Source: Cereibacter_A azotoformans (lineage in GTDB: Bacteria; Pseudomonadota; Alphaproteobacteria; Rhodobacterales; Rhodobacteraceae). Taken from it: 64,000 nt of DNA. The position numbers were made by a program, and so were the translations under genes. Positions 35,918-44,972 of this stretch are shown here, in pieces. The stretch is taken from NCBI RefSeq assembly GCF_003050905.1, contig NZ_QAOT01000015.1. The stretch is one strand, 5' to 3'. How positions within the stretch are numbered: the first letter of the stretch is position 1; every line of letters begins with the position of its first letter. The notes under the pieces were generated by a model. The model saw only the letters and a list, made by a program, of their open reading frames with translations. It searched no databases and was not told the origin of the DNA.

Positions 35918-37569
35918 CGGGTGAACTTCTTGTATTTCACCCGGTGCGGCTCGACCGAGTCGGGGCCGAGACGGCGGATCTTGTCTTCCTCATAGGCCTC
36001 GAAGTTGCCCTCGAACCATTCCACATGCGCATCCCCCTCGAAGGCGAGGATATGCGTGCAGAGCCGGTCGAGGAAGAAACGATCGTGCGAGATGATGATC
36101 GCCGAGCCCGCGAAATCGTCGATCGCCGCTTCCAGCGCCTGCAGCGTTTCCACGTCGAGGTCGTTGGTCGGTTCGTCCAGGAGCAGCACGTTGCCGTTCG
36201 AGCGCAGAAGCTTGGCCATGTGAACGCGGTTGCGCTCGCCGCCCGACAGCAGGCCCACCTTCTTCTGCTGGTCGGTGCCCTTGAAGTTGAAGGCGCCGCA
36301 ATAGGCGCGGCTGTTCATCTCGAAGTCGCCGAGGTGGATCACCTCCAGCCCGTCCGAGATCTCTTCCCACACCGTCTTGTTCGGGTCGAGCGCGTCGCGG
36401 CTCTGGTCCACATAGGACAGCTGCACCGTGTCGCCCACGGTGATCGTGCCGGAATCCGGCGGCTCCTGCCCGGTCAGCATCTTGAAGAGCGTGGACTTGC
36501 CGGCGCCGTTCGGACCGATCACGCCCACGACACCGCCCGGCGGGATCGAGAAGGACAGGTTCTCGATCAGGAGCTTGTCGCCCATGTGCTTGGTCAGGTT
36601 CTCGACCTCGATCACCTTGCCGCCCAGACGCTCGCCGTTCGGAATGATGATCTGCGCGGTCGAGATCCGCTCGCGCACCGACTGGCCGGCCAGTTCGTTG
36701 TACTTCTGGATCCGCGCCTTCTGCTTGGCCTGCCGCGCCTTGGCGCCCGAGCGGATCCAGTCCAGTTCGCGCTGCAGGACCTTCTGCTTGGCCTTGTCCT
36801 CGCGCGCTTCCTGCACCATCCGCTTGGCCTTCTGCTCCAGCCACGAGGAATAGTTGCCCTCGTAGGGCACGCCGCGGCCGCGGTCGAGTTCCAGGATCCA
36901 GCCGGTGATGTCGTCGAGGAAGTAGCGGTCGTGGGTCACGATCAGGATCGTGCCCTTGTAGTCGATCAGGTGCTGCTGCAGCCAGGCGATCGATTCCGCG
37001 TCGAGGTGGTTGGTCGGTTCGTCCAGAAGCAGCATGTCGGGCGCTTCCAGCAGCAGCTTGCAGAGCGCCACCCGGCGCCGCTCGCCGCCCGAGAGGGCCT
37101 CCACGTCGGCATCATCCGGCGGGCAGCGCAGCGCCTCCATGGCGATGTCGACCTGGCTGTCGAGATCCCACAGGTTCTGCGAGTCGATCAGGTCCTGCAG
37201 CTGGGCCATCTCGTCCGCGGTCTCGTCCGAGTAGTTCATGGCCAACTCGTTGTAGCGATCGAGGATCGCCCGCTTGGCCGCCACGCCCTCCATCACGTTG
37301 CCGCGCACGTTCAGCGCCGGATCGAGCTGCGGCTCCTGCGCAAGGTAGCCAACGCGCGCGCCCTTGGCGGCCCAGGCCTCGCCTTTGAAGTCGGTGTCCA
37401 TGCCGGCCATGATGCGCAGCAGCGTGGACTTGCCCGAGCCGTTCACGCCGACGACGCCGATCTTCACGCCCGGCAGGAAGTTCAGGTGGACGTTCTCGAA
37501 GCACTTCTTGCCGCCCGGATAGGTCTTCGAGACCCCCTCCATGTGGTAGACGTATTGGTACGAGGCCAT
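35914..37569 (-). CDS. ettA: ABC-F protein EttA (energy-dependent translational throttle)
   Basis: 551 residues with two ABC ATPase domains. Walker A VGVNGSGKSTLL (about 40) and IGPNGAGKSTLF (about 355); signatures LSGGERRRVAL and LSGGERNRVHMAK; both Walker B motifs LLLDEPTNHLD and LLLDEPTNDLD. It has no membrane domain. The arm and linker lengths match EttA, which binds the ribosomal E site and gates the first elongation cycle by ATP/ADP ratio. CTGGAGAG gives the ribosome site. Divergent from nadD; a small secreted-protein gene is coupled downstream. Confidence 0.94.
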   Translation of the reverse strand: MASYQYVYHMEGVSKTYPGGKKCFENVHLNFLPGVKIGVVGVNGSGKSTLLRIMAGMDTDFKGEAWAAKGARVGYLAQEPQLDPALNVRGNVMEGVAAKRAILDRYNELAMNYSDETADEMAQLQDLIDSQNLWDLDSQVDIAMEALRCPPDDADVEALSGGERRRVALCKLLLEAPDMLLLDEPTNHLDAESIAWLQQHLIDYKGTILIVTHDRYFLDDITGWILELDRGRGVPYEGNYSSWLEQKAKRMVQEAREDKAKQKVLQRELDWIRSGAKARQAKQKARIQKYNELAGQSVRERISTAQIIIPNGERLGGKVIEVENLTKHMGDKLLIENLSFSIPPGGVVGVIGPNGAGKSTLFKMLTGQEPPDSGTITVGDTVQLSYVDQSRDALDPNKTVWEEISDGLEVIHLGDFEMNSRAYCGAFNFKGTDQQKKVGLLSGGERNRVHMAKLLRSNGNVLLLDEPTNDLDVETLQALEAAIDDFAGSAIIISHDRFFLDRLCTHILAFEGDAHVEWFEGNFEAYEEDKIRRLGPDSVEPHRVKYKKFTR

Positions 37570-37635
37570 GCCAACTCTCCAGATCGCGGTTTGGCGGCCC
37601 TTTTACCGATTGCGCTGGACAAGCACAACGCGAGG

Positions 37636-38259
37636 ATGGTTTCAGGTCGCGGACTTGTGGGGGAGGTGCCGGTGCAGGGCTGGCCGGTGGCGCGGAAGGG
37701 CATGGTCGTGGGGCTGCTGGGGGGATCGTTCGATCCGCCGCACGCGGGCCATGTCCACATCAGCCTCGAGGCGCTGAAGCGGTTCCGGCTGGACCGGGTC
37801 TGGTGGCTGGTCTCGCCCGGCAATCCGCTGAAGCCCCGCCCGCCCGCGCCGCTGCCCGCGCGCCTGGCCGAGGCGCGGCGCCTGATGCGCCATCCGCGGG
37901 TGGTGGTGACGGACATCGAGGCGCGCCTCGGCACCCGTTTCACCGCCGAGACGCTGGCCGCGCTGCGGGCGCGCTATCCCGGGGTGCGTTTCGTCTGGCT
38001 GATGGGGGCGGACAACCTTGCCCAGTTCCACCGCTGGGACCGCTGGCAAGGCATCATGCGGACGGTGCCGGTGGGGGTTCTGGCCCGCCCCGGCGCGGGG
38101 CTCCGCTCGCGCACGAGCCCCGCGGCGCGCATCTATGCGCGCGCGCGGGTGGGGGCGGCGGATCTCGCCGCCGCGCGGCCGCCCGCCTGGTGCTTCCTGA
38201 ACCTGCCGATGGTGGATCTCTCCTCGACCGCGATCCGCGCCACCGGCCGCTGGCGCTAG
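37636..38259 (+). CDS. nadD: Nicotinate-nucleotide adenylyltransferase
   Basis: About 207 residues from the ATG at 37636 (CGAGG just upstream); 185 residues if the ATG at 37702 is used. The nucleotidyltransferase motif GLLGGSFDPPHAGHVHIS and the C-terminal SSTAIRATGRWR (S-S-T-x-I-R) are intact, as is WLMGADNLAQFHRW. NadD makes nicotinic acid adenine dinucleotide in NAD synthesis. The stop codon overlaps the stop of the convergent osmC gene. Confidence 0.9.
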   Translation: MVSGRGLVGEVPVQGWPVARKGMVVGLLGGSFDPPHAGHVHISLEALKRFRLDRVWWLVSPGNPLKPRPPAPLPARLAEARRLMRHPRVVVTDIEARLGTRFTAETLAALRARYPGVRFVWLMGADNLAQFHRWDRWQGIMRTVPVGVLARPGAGLRSRTSPAARIYARARVGAADLAAARPPAWCFLNLPMVDLSSTAIRATGRWR

Positions 38260-38678
38260 GCCAGCCGCGCCACCAGCGTGATCTCGGCGGTGAACAGCTT
38301 CGACACGGGACAGTTGGCTTTTGCCGTCTCCGCCGCCTCGCGGAAGGCCGCCTCGTCCGCGCCGGGAATCGTTGCGCTCAGATCGAGATGGACCGCCGTG
38401 ATGGCAAAGCCGTCGCCCTGCTTCTCCAGCGAGACGGTGGCGGTGGTCTCGATCCGGTCGGCCACCATGCCCTTCTCGCCCAGCACGTTCGACAGCGCCA
38501 TCGAGAAGCAGCCGGCATGGGCCGCGCCGATCAGCTCTTCGGGGTTTGTGCCGGGGCCGTCCTCGAACCGGGTGTTGAAGCCATAGCGCGCGTCCGACAG
38601 CACGCCCGACTGGGTGCTGACCGTGCCCTGGCCGCTCTTCAGGTCGCCCGTCCAGACCGCTGAACCCTTGCGTTTCAT
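38256..38678 (-). CDS. osmC: OsmC-family peroxidase
   Basis: 140 residues beginning MKRKGSAVWTGDLKSGQGTV. The two redox cysteines lie in AAHAGCFSMALS (about 60) and KANCPVSKLF (about 125), the OsmC/Ohr arrangement. The spacing and the FNTRFEDGPGTNPEEL block favour OsmC over Ohr. These thiol peroxidases detoxify organic hydroperoxides. Longer N-terminal readings are not supported. Single gene between nadD (overlapping stops) and the palindromic repeat upstream of it. Confidence 0.9.
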   Translation of the reverse strand: MKRKGSAVWTGDLKSGQGTVSTQSGVLSDARYGFNTRFEDGPGTNPEELIGAAHAGCFSMALSNVLGEKGMVADRIETTATVSLEKQGDGFAITAVHLDLSATIPGADEAAFREAAETAKANCPVSKLFTAEITLVARLA

Positions 38679-38799
38679 GGTGCCCTCCGTTCTCCCGGGG
38701 CAGGCTCGCCCCACGGGCCAACGGCAGCCCTGCGCAACGGTTCCACGAGGCACCCCGCCGACCGGCCCCGAACCGGAGGTCACCACCGTCCGCGGCAGC

Positions 38800-38834
38800 G
38801 CCGCCCGAGGGGGCTCGATGCCCCCGAGGGCGGC
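38800..38834 (+). repeat. Intergenic palindromic repeat family B, copy 3
   Basis: GCCGCCC, GA, GGGGG, CTCGATG, CCCCC, GA, GGGCGGC. Identical to copy 1 except for one loop base (C for T). It lies 13 bp beyond the lysK stop, again antisense to the gene it follows. The context GCGGCAGC on its left is also shared with copy 1. Confidence 0.7.
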
Positions 38835-38847
38835 TCCCCCGCCCGGC

Positions 38848-40428
38848 TCAGGCGGCCAGCGCCCCCGAGAGACCCCGGTCGATCAGCGCCACGGTCTCCT
38901 CCACGCCGTAAAGCGCGATGAACCCGCCGAACCGCGGCCCTTCCGAGGCCCCCAGCAACACCTCATAGAGCGCCTTGAACCAGTCGCGCAGCGGCTCGAA
39001 CCCGTGCTCGCGGCCCACGGCAAAGACCAGCGACTGAAGCGCCTCGGCGTCGAGCCCGCCCTCCCAGGCCACCAGCCGGTCGCGCAGGTCGGCGATCGCC
39101 GCGCGCTCGGCTTCGGTCGGCAGACGGTAGACCCGCTTCGGCGCCACGAAATCGTGGAAGTAGCGCACCGCGAACCCGGCCGCCGCGTCGAGGTCGGGAT
39201 GCGTTTCGGGGCTGGCCTCGGGCGCGTAACGCCTGATGAAGCCCCAGAGCCCCTCCTTGTCGTGGGCCTGCGCGACCGAGGCGAGGTTCAAGAGCATCGC
39301 AAAGCTCACCACCATCTTCGATTCCGGCGGACGGCCCTGGTGGATGTGCCAGACCGGGTTGTCGATCTGCTTGGCCACCTCCTGCGTGGGATAGGCCCGC
39401 AGCTGCTGGTGATATTCGTCCACCGCCTTCGGGATCACGTCGAAATGCATCCGCTTGGCGGTCTTGGGCTTGAGGAACATGAAATAGCTGAGGCTTTCCG
39501 TCGAGGCGTAGCTCAGCCACTCGTCGATCGTCAGCCCGTTGCCCTTCGACTTCGAGATCTTCTCGCCCTTGTCGTCGAGGAACAGCTCATAGGTGAAATG
39601 CTCGGGCTTGCGGCCGCCCAGCACCTCGCAGATCCCGTCATAGATCGGCGTGTTGGTGGAGTGGTCCTTGCCATACATCTCGAAGTCCACGTCGAGCGCC
39701 GCCCAGCGGGCGCCGAAGTCGGGCTTCCACTGCAGCTTCACGTTGCCGCCCGTCACCGGCAGCGTCATCTCGGTGCCGTCCTCGTCGTCGAAGGTGATGG
39801 TGCCATCCTTCGCATTCACCTCCTTCAGCGGCACATAGAGCACGCGCCCCGTGGTGGGCGAGATCGGCAGGAAGATCGAATAGGTCTGCTGGCGCTCCTC
39901 ACGCAAGGACGCCATCATGATCTCCATCAGCCGGTCGTAACGTTCGCAGGCGCGCAGCAGCACCGCGTCGAACTGGCCCGATCGGTAGAAGTCGGTGGCC
40001 GAGATGAACTCGTATTCGAACCCGAACGTGTCGAGGAAACGCCGCAGCATGGCGTTGTTGTGGTGGCCGAAGCTCTCGTATTCGCCGAACGGGTCGGGGA
40101 CCGAGGTCAGCGGCCGCTGCAGGTTCTCGCGCAGCATGTCGCCGTTCGGCACGTTGTCGGGCACCTTGCGCATGCCGTCCATGTCGTCCGAGAAGCAGAT
40201 GAGCCGCGTGGGAATGTCCGAGATCGCCTCGAATGCGCGGCGGATCATCGTGGTGCGCGCCACCTCGCCGAAGGTGCCGATGTGCGGCAGGCCCGAGGGG
40301 CCGTAGCCGGTCTCGAACAGCACATAGCCCTTTTCAGGTGCCTTGCCCTTGAAGCGTGCGAGAATCCGGCGGGCCTCTTCGAAGGGCCAGGCTTTCGACG
40401 TCATCGCGGCATCGCGGAGCGCGGACAT
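38848..40428 (-). CDS. lysK: Class I lysyl-tRNA synthetase
   Basis: 526 residues from MSALRDAAM. The class I signatures are present: HIGH as LPHIGTFGEVA near 45 and KMSKS as KISKSKGNG near 295. GFEYEFISATDFYRSGQFD and the catalytic-domain insert match LysK. Most bacteria use the unrelated class II LysS; alphaproteobacteria of this group use class I, as here. The ATG at 40428 has GAGGA 9 bases upstream; an ATG three codons earlier (40437) overlaps that site. A candidate promoter TTGACG lies near 40507-40502. Confidence 0.93.
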   Translation of the reverse strand: MSALRDAAMTSKAWPFEEARRILARFKGKAPEKGYVLFETGYGPSGLPHIGTFGEVARTTMIRRAFEAISDIPTRLICFSDDMDGMRKVPDNVPNGDMLRENLQRPLTSVPDPFGEYESFGHHNNAMLRRFLDTFGFEYEFISATDFYRSGQFDAVLLRACERYDRLMEIMMASLREERQQTYSIFLPISPTTGRVLYVPLKEVNAKDGTITFDDEDGTEMTLPVTGGNVKLQWKPDFGARWAALDVDFEMYGKDHSTNTPIYDGICEVLGGRKPEHFTYELFLDDKGEKISKSKGNGLTIDEWLSYASTESLSYFMFLKPKTAKRMHFDVIPKAVDEYHQQLRAYPTQEVAKQIDNPVWHIHQGRPPESKMVVSFAMLLNLASVAQAHDKEGLWGFIRRYAPEASPETHPDLDAAAGFAVRYFHDFVAPKRVYRLPTEAERAAIADLRDRLVAWEGGLDAEALQSLVFAVGREHGFEPLRDWFKALYEVLLGASEGPRFGGFIALYGVEETVALIDRGLSGALAA

Positions 40429-40678
40429 GGGCGGCATTCCTCGGCAGGCGGGCGACCCCGTGCCGCCCGAACCCCCGTCCTCTATTGCCGGTGGGCCAGC
40501 GCGTCAATAACGCGGGACGGCCGAGCCCGCGGCCACCCCCCGCGGCAAACCGGCCGTGACGGGGCGGCCGCGGGACAGGCCGCCTCGCCTGAGGCGCGAG
40601 ACCCGGACCACCCTGCCCCGCTGACGCCTCCGTGATCGCGCAGGCCCCGACTTGCCGGACGCGGAGGCGATCCATATT

Positions 40679-41134
40679 GTGCGCCGCGACATGGACTTCA
40701 GGATGCGCACCTTGGCCGATACACTCCCCTCGCTCAGCCCTCAGGATGCCCTCGTGGCCATCATGATCGCCGTCTCCTTCTCGGACGAGACGGTGCGGAC
40801 GGTCGAGCTGATCGCCATCGAGCGCATCGTCACCCATCTGCCCATCTTCGCCAATTACGACGGAGACAGGATCCGTCCCATCGCACAGACGATCATCGAC
40901 CTCTTCGAGGAGGATGAGGGCCTCGACGCCCTGTTCGGCCTGATCCGGGCGGCGCTGGAAGAGCGGCTTCACGAGACCGCATATGCGCTCGCCTGCGACG
41001 TGGCGGCGGCGGACGGGACGCTCGGCCAGCCGGAACTCCGCATGCTCGAGGAAATCCGCAACGAGCTGGACATCGACCGGTTGCACGCCGCGGCCATCGA
41101 ACGCGGAGCCCGGGCCCGGCACATGCTGGTCTGA
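40679..41134 (+). CDS. TerB-like helical protein
   Basis: About 151 residues, all helical. Two TerB-type motifs are visible: SPQDALVAIMIAVSFSDETV and the C-terminal ALACDVAAADGTLGQPELRMLEEIRNEL, the latter with the acidic D-G-x-L...E metal-binding pattern of tellurite-resistance TerB proteins. I chose GTG 40679 because GGAGG lies 11 bases before it; ATG 40691 is also possible. Alone here, without other ter genes. Function unknown. Confidence 0.75.
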   Translation: MRRDMDFRMRTLADTLPSLSPQDALVAIMIAVSFSDETVRTVELIAIERIVTHLPIFANYDGDRIRPIAQTIIDLFEEDEGLDALFGLIRAALEERLHETAYALACDVAAADGTLGQPELRMLEEIRNELDIDRLHAAAIERGARARHMLV

Positions 41135-41166
41135 GAGCGGGAACCGTCGCGCCTTCGGTGCGCGTC

Positions 41167-41237
41167 GCCGGGGGCTGTCTGCCCCCGGCCGCCCCGGCGG
41201 GGCGGCTCCCCGAGGATATTTGGGCAGAGTGAAGGAC
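41167..41237 (+). repeat. Intergenic palindromic repeat family A, copy 2
   Basis: CCGGGGGC and GCCCCCGG form the first stem and GCCCCGGCGGGGC a second, followed by the tail ATATTTGGGCAGAGTGAA. The hairpin and tail match the element at 7612. As there, it directly follows the stop of a plus-strand gene (terB-like, 33 bp upstream) and faces a convergent minus-strand gene. Confidence 0.6.
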
Positions 41238-41296
41238 GAAAGACGTTGCGCGGCGGCTCGGGCCTTGGCCCGTCTTCTTGGGCCGGGCGCGGGGCG

Positions 41297-42754
41297 TCAG
41301 GCGGGCAGTGCGGCCCAGCGTTCGATGAGGGCACGCTGCAGGCCACGGGCACGGCCGAGCCACTCGGACCCGCCGGGCGGGCGCTCGCGCGCGTCCATCG
41401 GCAGGGCCGAGCGGCGGGCGCGGTCGGCGCAGTAGATCGCAAAGACGAGGTCGCGGCCTCCCTCGGCGCGGGCGATGCCCGCGAGCCCCGAGACGAAGTT
41501 CAGCGTGCCGGTCTTGGCCGCGACCGCGATGGGAGGCCTGCGCGTCCTCGCACCTCCGGGATCGACCAGGTCCGTCCGCTTGAGGATCTCGCGCAGGCCA
41601 AGCCCCTCGCGTTCGGCTGCGAGCAGCGCCGTCACCATGTCGCGCGCCGAGACGAGCGAGCCGCCTCCGAGTCCGGAATGGTCCTGGAACGCGGTGGAGA
41701 GGCCGAAGCGGCCGTTGACCCAGGCGCTCATCGCGGCCGCCGACTGGCCGAGGGAGGGCGCGCCCGAGGCGGCCAGCCCCACCGCCTCGGCCGTGATGTT
41801 GGTGGAGAACTTCAGCATGTCGCGCAGGATCTCGCGCAGGGGCTGGCTCTGCCATTCGACGAGGCTCGTGCCCTCGGGGCGGACCCGCACGATCTGCGCG
41901 TCGGGTAGGGTGATGCCCTGCGCCCGGGCCAGCGTCTGGAAGACCTCGGCGGTGTAGGTCTCGGGATGGCGCACCGGAAGCCAGCGGCTTCCCGCCTTGC
42001 CGAGCGCGCTGCTGGCGACGGTCCAGCTGTCCGAGCCCTGATCGCCGGCGTAGGTGTAGATCGGCAGGTCGCGGGTGACGACCTCCATCCGGGCCATCGC
42101 GACCTGGGGCACGAACCGCTCGGCCCGGGCATCCATCGTGACGGACCAGCCGGTCTTCGCCCGCCTCCATTCGAAATGGACCCGGTTGAAGTTCAGGTTC
42201 AGGCCGGAGAGGGCGGGATTGTAGCCGACATGGGCGGGCTGCTCGGGATCGATCAGCGGCACCGCGGGCAAGGCGCTCGCATCGGCGATGTAGCGCCCGG
42301 TCACCCCGCGCACCCCGGACGCGTGCAGCTTCGCCGCCATGTCGCCGAGCGCATCGGTGGAGAGCGTGGGATCGCCCGCGCCCGACAGCACGAGGTCGCC
42401 CTGCACGATCCCGTCCCGGACCGGCCCGGTGGCGAGGAGGCGCGTGGCGAAGCGGAAGTCGGCACCGAGCGTCTCAAGCGCGTAGAGCGCGGTGATGGCC
42501 TTGGCGGTGCTGGCGGGCGGCAGGCGCAGCGCGGCGTTGCGGGCCTCGAGCAGTTCGCCGGTGGCGGCATCGGCCACGGCGAAGGCCACCGCACCGCCGA
42601 GCGAGGCCCGTGCGATGAGGCTGTCGGCGTCGGGCGGCGGCTCGATGAAGCCGCGGCGCGGCGGGCGGGGCGATGTGAGGGGCGCATCGGGCAGCGCGGG
42701 CGTGGCGGCGCCCGCGAGAAGCGCGGCCAGCAGCCAGCGCCGGGAGACGGTCAT
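41297..42754 (-). CDS. D-alanyl-D-alanine carboxypeptidase/endopeptidase (PBP4 type)
   Basis: 485 residues with a signal peptide (MTVSRRWLLAALLAGAATPALP). Catalytic S-x-x-K is PASTAKAITALY (about 85-96), the second box is DHSGLGGGSL and the third is AAKTGTLNFVSGLAG (KTG). The large insert between the first and second boxes is typical of DacB. It trims or cleaves peptidoglycan cross-links in the periplasm. GAGGATG precedes the start. Confidence 0.9.
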   Translation of the reverse strand: MTVSRRWLLAALLAGAATPALPDAPLTSPRPPRRGFIEPPPDADSLIARASLGGAVAFAVADAATGELLEARNAALRLPPASTAKAITALYALETLGADFRFATRLLATGPVRDGIVQGDLVLSGAGDPTLSTDALGDMAAKLHASGVRGVTGRYIADASALPAVPLIDPEQPAHVGYNPALSGLNLNFNRVHFEWRRAKTGWSVTMDARAERFVPQVAMARMEVVTRDLPIYTYAGDQGSDSWTVASSALGKAGSRWLPVRHPETYTAEVFQTLARAQGITLPDAQIVRVRPEGTSLVEWQSQPLREILRDMLKFSTNITAEAVGLAASGAPSLGQSAAAMSAWVNGRFGLSTAFQDHSGLGGGSLVSARDMVTALLAAEREGLGLREILKRTDLVDPGGARTRRPPIAVAAKTGTLNFVSGLAGIARAEGGRDLVFAIYCADRARRSALPMDARERPPGGSEWLGRARGLQRALIERWAALPA

Positions 42755-42854
42755 GCGATCATCCTCATGGGGCGAAGGTAGCGGCAAGGCCGGCCGGCTG
42801 ACAAGCCCGCCGGCGATCACGCGCGTTGACCGCTGCGTGCGCCCGCCGGCAAGC

Positions 42855-44045
42855 TCAGGCGAGGCGGTCGGCGATCCGTTGCGCGAGCCGCCGCGCCACC
42901 TCGTCCTTGCCCAGGCGCGGCCAATCCTCGATGCCGTCTTCGGTCACCAGATGAATGGCGTTCTCGGTGCCGCCCATGATCCCCGTGCCGGGAGAGACAT
43001 CGTTGGCCACGATCCAGTCGCAGCCCTTCCGCGCGCGCTTGGCGCAGGCGTGATCGACCACCCGGTCGGTCTCGGCCGCGAATCCCACCACGAGGCGCGG
43101 CCGTCCCTTTTCCATCCGCGAAACGGTGGCGAGGATGTCGGGATTTTCAGCAAACTCCAGCGTCGGGCCGCCCGCCTGCTTCTTCATCTTGGAGCCGGCC
43201 GCATTGGCCACCCGCCAGTCCGCCACGGCGGCGGCGAAGATGGCGGCATCGGCCGGAAGGGCCGCCGTGACGGCCGCCATCATCTCCTGCGCGGTCTCGA
43301 CCCGCACCAGTTCCACCCCGACCGGAGGCGGGACCGAGGCCGGGCCGGTGACGAAGATCACCCGCGCGCCCAGATCGCGCAGCGCCGCGGCGAGCGCGGT
43401 CCCCTGCGCGCCCGACGAGCGGTTGGCGATGTAGCGCACCGGGTCGATCGGCTCGTGCGTCGGACCCGATGTCACGAGCACCCGCCGCCCGGCCAGCGGG
43501 CCCGCGCCGAGCGCGCCCTCGATCGCGGCAAGGATCTCGGCGGGTTCGGCCATCCGCCCGAAGCCATATTCGCCGCAGGCCATGTCGCCCTCGTTCGGAC
43601 CCACCGTCCGCACGCCGTCGCCGCGCAGCGTGGCAAGGTTCCGGCGGGTCGCGGGATGTTCCCACATCCGCACGTTCATGGCAGGGGCCACCAGAACCCG
43701 GGTGTCGGTGGCCAAAAGCAGGGTCGAGGCGAGATCGTCCGCCCGACCCTGGGCCATCCGCGCCATCAGATCCGCCGTCGCAGGCGCCACCACCACCAGA
43801 TCGGCGACGCGGGACAGGGCGATATGGCCCATCTCGGCCTCTTGCGTCAGATCGAACAGTTCGCGGTGCACGGTCTCGCCCGCCAGTGCCGAGACCGACA
43901 GCGGCGTCACGAACTCGGCCGCGGCGCGCGTCATGACGGGCGTCACGGCGCAGCCCCGCTCGCGCAGACGGCGGATCAGTTCGAGCGCCTTGTAGGCCGC
44001 GATCCCGCCACCGATGATCAGAAGTATTCGCTTGCCGTTCAGCAT
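42855..44045 (-). CDS. coaBC: Bifunctional phosphopantothenoylcysteine decarboxylase/phosphopantothenate-cysteine ligase
   Basis: 396 residues from MLNGKRILLI; a GTG two codons upstream is possible. The N-terminal CoaC part has IGGGIAAYKALELIRRL, the P-x-M-N loop APAMNVRMWEHP and the flap Cys in GDMACGEYGFGRM. The C-terminal CoaB part has VTSGPTHEPIDPVRYIANRS and AVADWRVANAAGSKMKK. It carries out two consecutive steps of CoA synthesis. Between it and the ChaN gene lie 99 bp without features. Confidence 0.93.
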   Translation of the reverse strand: MLNGKRILLIIGGGIAAYKALELIRRLRERGCAVTPVMTRAAAEFVTPLSVSALAGETVHRELFDLTQEAEMGHIALSRVADLVVVAPATADLMARMAQGRADDLASTLLLATDTRVLVAPAMNVRMWEHPATRRNLATLRGDGVRTVGPNEGDMACGEYGFGRMAEPAEILAAIEGALGAGPLAGRRVLVTSGPTHEPIDPVRYIANRSSGAQGTALAAALRDLGARVIFVTGPASVPPPVGVELVRVETAQEMMAAVTAALPADAAIFAAAVADWRVANAAGSKMKKQAGGPTLEFAENPDILATVSRMEKGRPRLVVGFAAETDRVVDHACAKRARKGCDWIVANDVSPGTGIMGGTENAIHLVTEDGIEDWPRLGKDEVARRLAQRIADRLA

Positions 44046-44144
44046 GTCCACGCCCCCCGAGGCCGAGGCTCTGGTGTAGGAGGGGCGCGGCCGCGTGACA
44101 AGCCACCGGGGCGAACGCCGGGTCAGATGCCGCCCCCTGCCCCG

Positions 44145-44972
44145 TTACGGGGTCATGCCGCCTTCGCGAAGACCCGCGCAGGGATCGTCCCGCGCGACGG
44201 GTGCGGTCACCACCCACATGTCAAAGGGCACCTCTCCCTCCGGCACCTGCTCGAACTGCCCGACCGAGAGCACGCGCAGATGCGGGGCCGCCTCGGCCAG
44301 AAGCGATGGCACACCGACGTCGCGCCGGGCGTGGCCCGTCCCTGTGATGACGGCCACCGGCCCTCCGGTCGCCTCCATCGCCTCGAGCACGGCAAGGGCC
44401 AGCGAAGCATCCCGCAGGCGCTGCGCCTCGACCATGCCCGGCAGCAGATCGGCCGGCAGCGCGTCGCAGTGGGCTACACGCTGCTCCTCGGTCCGCCGGG
44501 CCAGTTCCTCGGGATCGAGCGGACGGTCAAGGCCGAAGCGGGACGCTTCGGCGCCGAAGGTCGCCGCAGCCCCATCCGCGACCGCGCGGCGAACGTCCTC
44601 GCGCGGCATTTCGGCGCCGAAGACCAGCGCATCGGGGGCAGCAAGAAAGATGGGATGATACATTCCGAAATCGGGCCAACCCGAACGGTCCCAATCGAGC
44701 CGCAGCGCGAGCTTGCGCTCGTTCTGCCGCAGATCGGGTGTCACCAGGGCTGCCTGCTCGGCCGTCAGCATCTCGAAGACCAGCGCCGCGGGCCTCAGGC
44801 CGGCCACGGCCACGGCCTGGTTCTCGTGATGGCGCGGGTTGTCATGCACCTCGCCGAGGAGCACCACATCCGCCAACGGCAGCCGCGCAAGCTGCGCCGG
44901 CTCGATCCGATCGGCCAGCCCCGGCCGAGCCACGACGGCCAGCCCGGCCGCAAGAAGGAGGCACCGTTTCAT
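44145..44972 (-). CDS. ChaN/Tiki-type heme-binding protein
   Basis: 275 residues with a signal peptide (MKRCLLLAAGLAVVARPGLA) lacking a lipobox Cys. The family motifs VVLLGEVHDNPRHHENQ and the C-terminal GPVAVITGTGHARRDVGVP are intact. ChaN proteins bind heme and belong to the EreA/ChaN/Tiki metalloprotease-like group; the biological role is poorly defined. The ATG overlaps the rpoHII stop (ATGA), so it belongs to the RpoE/RpoHII-controlled stress unit. Confidence 0.85.
   Translation of the reverse strand: MKRCLLLAAGLAVVARPGLADRIEPAQLARLPLADVVLLGEVHDNPRHHENQAVAVAGLRPAALVFEMLTAEQAALVTPDLRQNERKLALRLDWDRSGWPDFGMYHPIFLAAPDALVFGAEMPREDVRRAVADGAAATFGAEASRFGLDRPLDPEELARRTEEQRVAHCDALPADLLPGMVEAQRLRDASLALAVLEAMEATGGPVAVITGTGHARRDVGVPSLLAEAAPHLRVLSVGQFEQVPEGEVPFDMWVVTAPVARDDPCAGLREGGMTP

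Noticed and set aside
40652..41134. TTG start at 40652 for the TerB-like gene
   Set aside because: No ribosome site is placed for it; GGAGG at 40663-40667 fits the GTG at 40679.
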